Assembly (NCBI GenBank): GCA_937898715.1 | Contig: CALEKA010000112.1 | Span: 1-17,442 of the forward strand | Reading direction: 5' to 3' | Origin: an uncultured Prevotella sp. | Lineage (GTDB): Bacteria > Bacteroidota > Bacteroidia > Bacteroidales > Bacteroidaceae | DNA length: 17,442 nucleotides | Part shown: positions 14,202-17,442 of the stretch, piece by piece | How the letters are laid out: each line of letters begins with the position of its first letter | Position numbering within the stretch: position 1 is the stretch's first letter | Notes under the pieces: model-generated | The model's database searches: none | Seen by the model: only the letters and a program-made list of their open reading frames with translations | Told to the model about the DNA's origin: nothing | Made by a program: the position numbers and the translations under genes

Positions 14202-15338
14202 GTGCTTTTGCTAATTGTTGGAACTACGATTATTCATTTCCGACATACCATAAGCCGATGGTGGCTTTTAAGATCTTATCCGCACGACTTACAGCAAATA
14301 TATCAGCCTAAACGATCATCGGATACAATCGTTCATTGCTTTGACAATGAATTCCGGGCTTCGATTCCAATATATAAAAAAGGAGAAAACTTTTATACAA
14401 CTTATGATTTTGAAAAGAATCGATTGGAAGGAAGTGACACCATATATATATCGGTAAAAGGAGATGATAGTTATAGTGGGAGAAATAGACAAACGGCCAA
14501 GCATAGCATCGAGGCTGCTTTACGAGCAAAGGCACATAATATTATTCTTTTAGAGGGACGCTACAAATCAGGCATACACTTCAAAAGTAATACGCATCTA
14601 TCTGACGTTAATCTTATCGGAGAAGGTAGGGTCGTTATTGACAATATGGGGCGAGTCCCTCTTGCTGTTACTGGTAATGTGTTTATTCATAATATAGAAT
14701 TTGCAAATGGCAGCAGAGGAAGCCTAAGAGCCTATTTAGAGGATCCGTACAAAGTATGTACTTATGTCTGTTGTAAATTCAATAATTCATTGGTTGATGA
14801 CGCAGATGTAAGTAAAGCACTGTCTTTGGGTGGCTTGCGCATTCAAGGAGGTACACATTATTTGTATAGATGCGAAGCATCATATAATGGTTATGATGGT
14901 TTCAGCTATCATGCAGCACCAGATGGCTCATTGAATGCTCCTCATGTGGCGGAAGTGGAGTGTAAAGCTTTTCATAATGGTGAGCATAATGCTTATGAAA
15001 GTAACAATGCTTCAACAGCTCATGATGGAACACATATAATACGCTTAAACTGTGCTTATGGCTATTCACATGGAGGCAATGTCGCAGATGTTCATAATGG
15101 TACGGTATCATATAATGTAGGTTGCACAGCTTATTCTGCGATGGACTTAGGAATGAACTTCAGAAAATATCAAGCGAATTATTTTTGTGCTACTAACGGT
15201 GTGATGTATTTATTGAGTTGTAAAAGTTATGGAAGCTACTACGACCTTAGCAGTTGGAATAGTGGCAATATCCTATCAGATAAAGTTTATAAAAGAGAAT
15301 ATACAGACAATGGGAGTATCATACTCTTAAAGAAATAA
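14202..15338 (+). CDS. Right-handed beta-helix protein, membrane-anchored (frame interrupted at start)
   Basis: The intact frame gives 378 residues from a GTG at 14202. A hydrophobic N-terminal anchor (LLLIVGTTIIHF) is followed by Arg-rich flanking residues, so the rest should lie outside the cytoplasm. From about residue 80 (TIYISVKGDDSYSGRNRQTAKHSI) the sequence is a parallel beta-helix / pectin-lyase-like fold: repeated short strands with G/N turns such as VNLIGEGRVVIDNMG and YNGYDGFSYHA. Cys and His are unusually frequent. Proteins of this fold in glycan loci can be lyases, epimerases or glycan-binding; no catalytic set is evident to me. The natural start is probably the ATG at 14173, currently separated by a frameshift in the C7 tract; reinitiation at GTG is the alternative. 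Confidence 0.72.
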   Translation: MLLLIVGTTIIHFRHTISRWWLLRSYPHDLQQIYQPKRSSDTIVHCFDNEFRASIPIYKKGENFYTTYDFEKNRLEGSDTIYISVKGDDSYSGRNRQTAKHSIEAALRAKAHNIILLEGRYKSGIHFKSNTHLSDVNLIGEGRVVIDNMGRVPLAVTGNVFIHNIEFANGSRGSLRAYLEDPYKVCTYVCCKFNNSLVDDADVSKALSLGGLRIQGGTHYLYRCEASYNGYDGFSYHAAPDGSLNAPHVAEVECKAFHNGEHNAYESNNASTAHDGTHIIRLNCAYGYSHGGNVADVHNGTVSYNVGCTAYSAMDLGMNFRKYQANYFCATNGVMYLLSCKSYGSYYDLSSWNSGNILSDKVYKREYTDNGSIILLKK

Positions 15339-15343
15339 GAAAG

Positions 15344-16312
15344 ATGGATTATACAGACAAAGTAAATGAACTGAAATCAATTATAAGGAGGGAAATAAGT
15401 CCTCTTGTTACCAATGATTACGTGCTTTGGGGACTTCCCTATTATCCTAATATTGGTGATACTTTGATATGGGAAGGCGAACTTGAATTTTTGAAGTCCA
15501 TCCCATACAAGTGTTTAGGAACATGTGGATGGGATGAGTATGAACAAAATCCTTTGGACGAAAGCGTTGTCATATTAATTACAGGTGGTGGCTATATGGG
15601 CGATGTGTGGCGAACAGCATGGGACAATGTAATGGATACAATAGAACACTATCCTAATAATCCTATCGTAATTTTGCCTAACACAATATTTTATGATAGT
15701 CCAGAGATTATGCGTTCTGATGCAGAACGTTTGTCACAGTTGAAAAGATTAACTATTTGTGTTAGAGACAACATATCTTATCAAACAGCAAAGGAGCATT
15801 TCAGAAACGAGGTGCGTCTTGTGCCAGATATGGCTTTTTGTATATCATTGAGCTACCTTGAGAAATGGCGCGTATCTGAAACGGATAGAGTACTTTTCTT
15901 GAAACGGATTGACAAAGAACTAGGTAATGCGCAAATAAGCATTAATGAAGATAATGTCGACGTACGTGATTGGCCAACTATGGATGGAATGGCGACGTTA
16001 GGAGAACGTATATTCTACAAAAGTCGAGCGCTATGCTCTAAAGCAAATAATCACTTGGCATGGTTGCATCCTTTTGCTCAATGGCTTGAACACAAGTTGG
16101 GATATTATGTTTATCGTAAGTCGATGACTAGTCGGGGCGTAAAATTTGTGAGTGCTTATAAGAAGATATATACAACGCGCTTGCATGTTATGATTCTTTC
16201 TGTATTGCTTGGGAAAAAAGTATATTTCATTGATAATAGTTATGGAAAACTGAGCTCATTTTACAATACATGGTTGAAGGATTGTACTAACGTAAATGGT
16301 TATACAAACTAA
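15344..16312 (+). CDS. Polysaccharide pyruvyl transferase family protein
   Basis: A 322-residue protein of the PS_pyruv_trans family. NDYVLWGLPYYPNIGDTLIWEG (24-45) is the N-terminal GT-B-like motif with GD. ILITGGGYMGDVWR (77-90) is the glycine-rich loop. RDNIS (141-145), VPDMAF (160-165) and TTRLHVMILSVLLGKKVYF form the C-terminal donor site, with the conserved RLH. Members add pyruvate ketals from phosphoenolpyruvate to sugars, giving the glycan negative charge; some relatives act as glycosyltransferases. It starts 5 bp after the beta-helix gene and ends 6 bp before the next one, so it is part of the same operon. Confidence 0.85.
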   Translation: MDYTDKVNELKSIIRREISPLVTNDYVLWGLPYYPNIGDTLIWEGELEFLKSIPYKCLGTCGWDEYEQNPLDESVVILITGGGYMGDVWRTAWDNVMDTIEHYPNNPIVILPNTIFYDSPEIMRSDAERLSQLKRLTICVRDNISYQTAKEHFRNEVRLVPDMAFCISLSYLEKWRVSETDRVLFLKRIDKELGNAQISINEDNVDVRDWPTMDGMATLGERIFYKSRALCSKANNHLAWLHPFAQWLEHKLGYYVYRKSMTSRGVKFVSAYKKIYTTRLHVMILSVLLGKKVYFIDNSYGKLSSFYNTWLKDCTNVNGYTN

Positions 16313-16318
16313 GTAGAA

Positions 16319-17329
16319 ATGAAAATAACAATTATTATACCTATATACAATGTAGCACCATACATTTCAGATTGTTTACACTCAGTGATGAACCAGACCT
16401 ATCAAGGAGAAATTGAATGCTTGTTAGTAGACGATTGCGGATCTGATAATAGTATGGAGGTTGTTAATGAGGAACTGATGAATTATAATGGAAACATAGA
16501 TTTTCACGTTTATCATCATCAACATAATAGAGGCCTTTCTGCTGCGCGAAATACAGGACTGAAGTATGCAACAGGAGAATATGTTTATTTTTTAGATAGC
16601 GATGACGAGATAACTTCCAATTGCATATCTCTACTTTCTGAATCTTTGGACAAAAGATCGTATGATTTTGTAATCGGAGGATATAGAACAATAGGAGCAA
16701 AGCAGTCAGCACCTCCTTTGTTATTAAATGACAATACTATTTTGAGTGGAGATGATATAAATCATAGTTATTACAAAGGTAAATGGTATATGATGGTTTG
16801 TGGAAAGCTATGCAATACTTCTTTTTTGCGAGAGAACCATTTGTTCTTTGAAGAGGGACTCTTGCATGAAGATGAACTATGGAGTTTCCAGTTAGCTTGT
16901 CTTGCAAAATCAATGCTTGTAGTAAATAAGGAAACTTATATCTATAAGATTCGTGAGGGTTCTATAACGATGAATCAAAAAACGCAAGAACGACGTGCTA
17001 TTGCTTTTCAACAGATAATAAGAAAAATGACTGATTTTGTTCTATATAAACATATAAAGAATGAATATGCTTATCTAAAGATTTTCAGTATGCTTTCTGT
17101 CTTAGATGCAAAATTGCCACAATGGAGCAATATAAGATCGAGGGAGCAAAATGAAATAATAAAGAATTTACGTAAGCAATTATCACGTATATCTTATTAC
17201 AAACGTCTCTTGTGTTGTATGACGAACGTAAAGTATATGGTACAATACGGTGCAATTTTGCTTCCCATATTTATGTATAGAGATTATAATAAGGCTGTTT
17301 CTTTTATATTGAAAATATCGAGAATTTGA
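16319..17329 (+). CDS. Glycosyltransferase family 2
   Basis: A 336-residue GT-A fold enzyme. ITIIIPIYNVAPYISDCLHSVMNQTY (3-28) is the standard GT2 start. LLVDDCGSDNS (35-45) binds the nucleotide, and FLDSDDEIT (91-99) contains the metal-binding DxD. HEDELWSFQ supplies the likely catalytic ED. The C-terminal third is helical with basic residues and a hydrophobic end, consistent with membrane-surface association. It would transfer one sugar in building the repeat unit; donor and acceptor cannot be told from sequence. Confidence 0.88.
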   Translation: MKITIIIPIYNVAPYISDCLHSVMNQTYQGEIECLLVDDCGSDNSMEVVNEELMNYNGNIDFHVYHHQHNRGLSAARNTGLKYATGEYVYFLDSDDEITSNCISLLSESLDKRSYDFVIGGYRTIGAKQSAPPLLLNDNTILSGDDINHSYYKGKWYMMVCGKLCNTSFLRENHLFFEEGLLHEDELWSFQLACLAKSMLVVNKETYIYKIREGSITMNQKTQERRAIAFQQIIRKMTDFVLYKHIKNEYAYLKIFSMLSVLDAKLPQWSNIRSREQNEIIKNLRKQLSRISYYKRLLCCMTNVKYMVQYGAILLPIFMYRDYNKAVSFILKISRI

Positions 17330-17342
17330 TTCATAAGCATTT

Positions 17343-17442
17343 ATGAATGCAAACTTTAAAACCATCTATCACGCGCTCGCACTATCGCTTGTCTTCTCAG
17401 CCCTTTATGCTTTGAAGGGGCAGATCGAAATGTACTTAGATG
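17343..17442 (+). CDS. Partial ORF, 5' end only, hydrophobic N-terminus
   Basis: An open frame from the ATG at 17343 to the window end gives 33 residues with a hydrophobic core (ALALSLVFSALYALKG), like a signal or first membrane segment. It starts 13 bp after the GT2 stop, so it fits as the next operon gene, perhaps a polymerase or membrane enzyme, but too little is present for a family call. An 8-bp inverted repeat, ATTCATAA/TTATGAAT (17329-17348), covers its start codon. Confidence 0.45.
   Translation, partial: MNANFKTIYHALALSLVFSALYALKGQIEMYLD

Noticed and set aside
1..17442. tRNA or rRNA genes
   Set aside because: No cloverleaf or rRNA-like sequence was recognised on either strand by eye.

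Overview
The window looks like a Bacteroidales chromosome, most likely Prevotellaceae or a close relative. The evidence is a UpxY-type NusG paralogue heading a surface-polysaccharide locus, the DUF4248 / HU-like / 'smalltalk' / type-2 amidase gene block that is typical of that order, and a TAnnTTTG-type promoter before the HU gene. Species cannot be fixed from the sequence alone.

Layout. (1) 64-4104, + strand: a UpxY-like antiterminator, then about 1 kb of non-coding interspersed repeats, then UDP-glucose dehydrogenase and UDP-glucuronate 4-epimerase, which together supply UDP-GlcA and UDP-GalA. (2) 4105-7181, mostly - strand: further copies of the same repeat family, then amidase, a 42-residue 'smalltalk' peptide, an HU-like protein, two more repeats, a four-unit 23-bp hairpin array and a DUF4248 protein. 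(3) 7182-11503, + strand and visibly more AT-rich: a small helix-turn-helix-like ORF, a structured leader, and two overlapping reverse-transcriptase genes. These are followed by a structured non-coding RNA whose main loop carries CACACACA. I read this as a DRT type 3 antiphage system (Drt3a + Drt3b + ncRNA). (4) 11578-end, + strand, AT-rich: polysaccharide operon with flippase, radical SAM protein, beta-helix protein with a C7 tract that breaks its frame, pyruvyl-transferase-family protein, GT2 glycosyltransferase, and the start of one more gene.

How it works together. The outer parts form one surface-glycan locus: UpxY would keep RNA polymerase reading through the long operon, the dehydrogenase and epimerase make acidic sugar nucleotides, and the distal genes transfer, modify and export the glycan. 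The defence module sits between the DUF4248 block and the flippase, so the capsule locus is also the host site of a phage-defence cassette. The (CA)4 template-like loop directly after the second RT is the strongest mechanistic clue in the window. Three non-coding structures deserve separate attention: the roughly 270-bp repeat family with helically phased ATTAAT boxes in a long inverted repeat, the 23-bp hairpin array, and the structured leader before the first RT.
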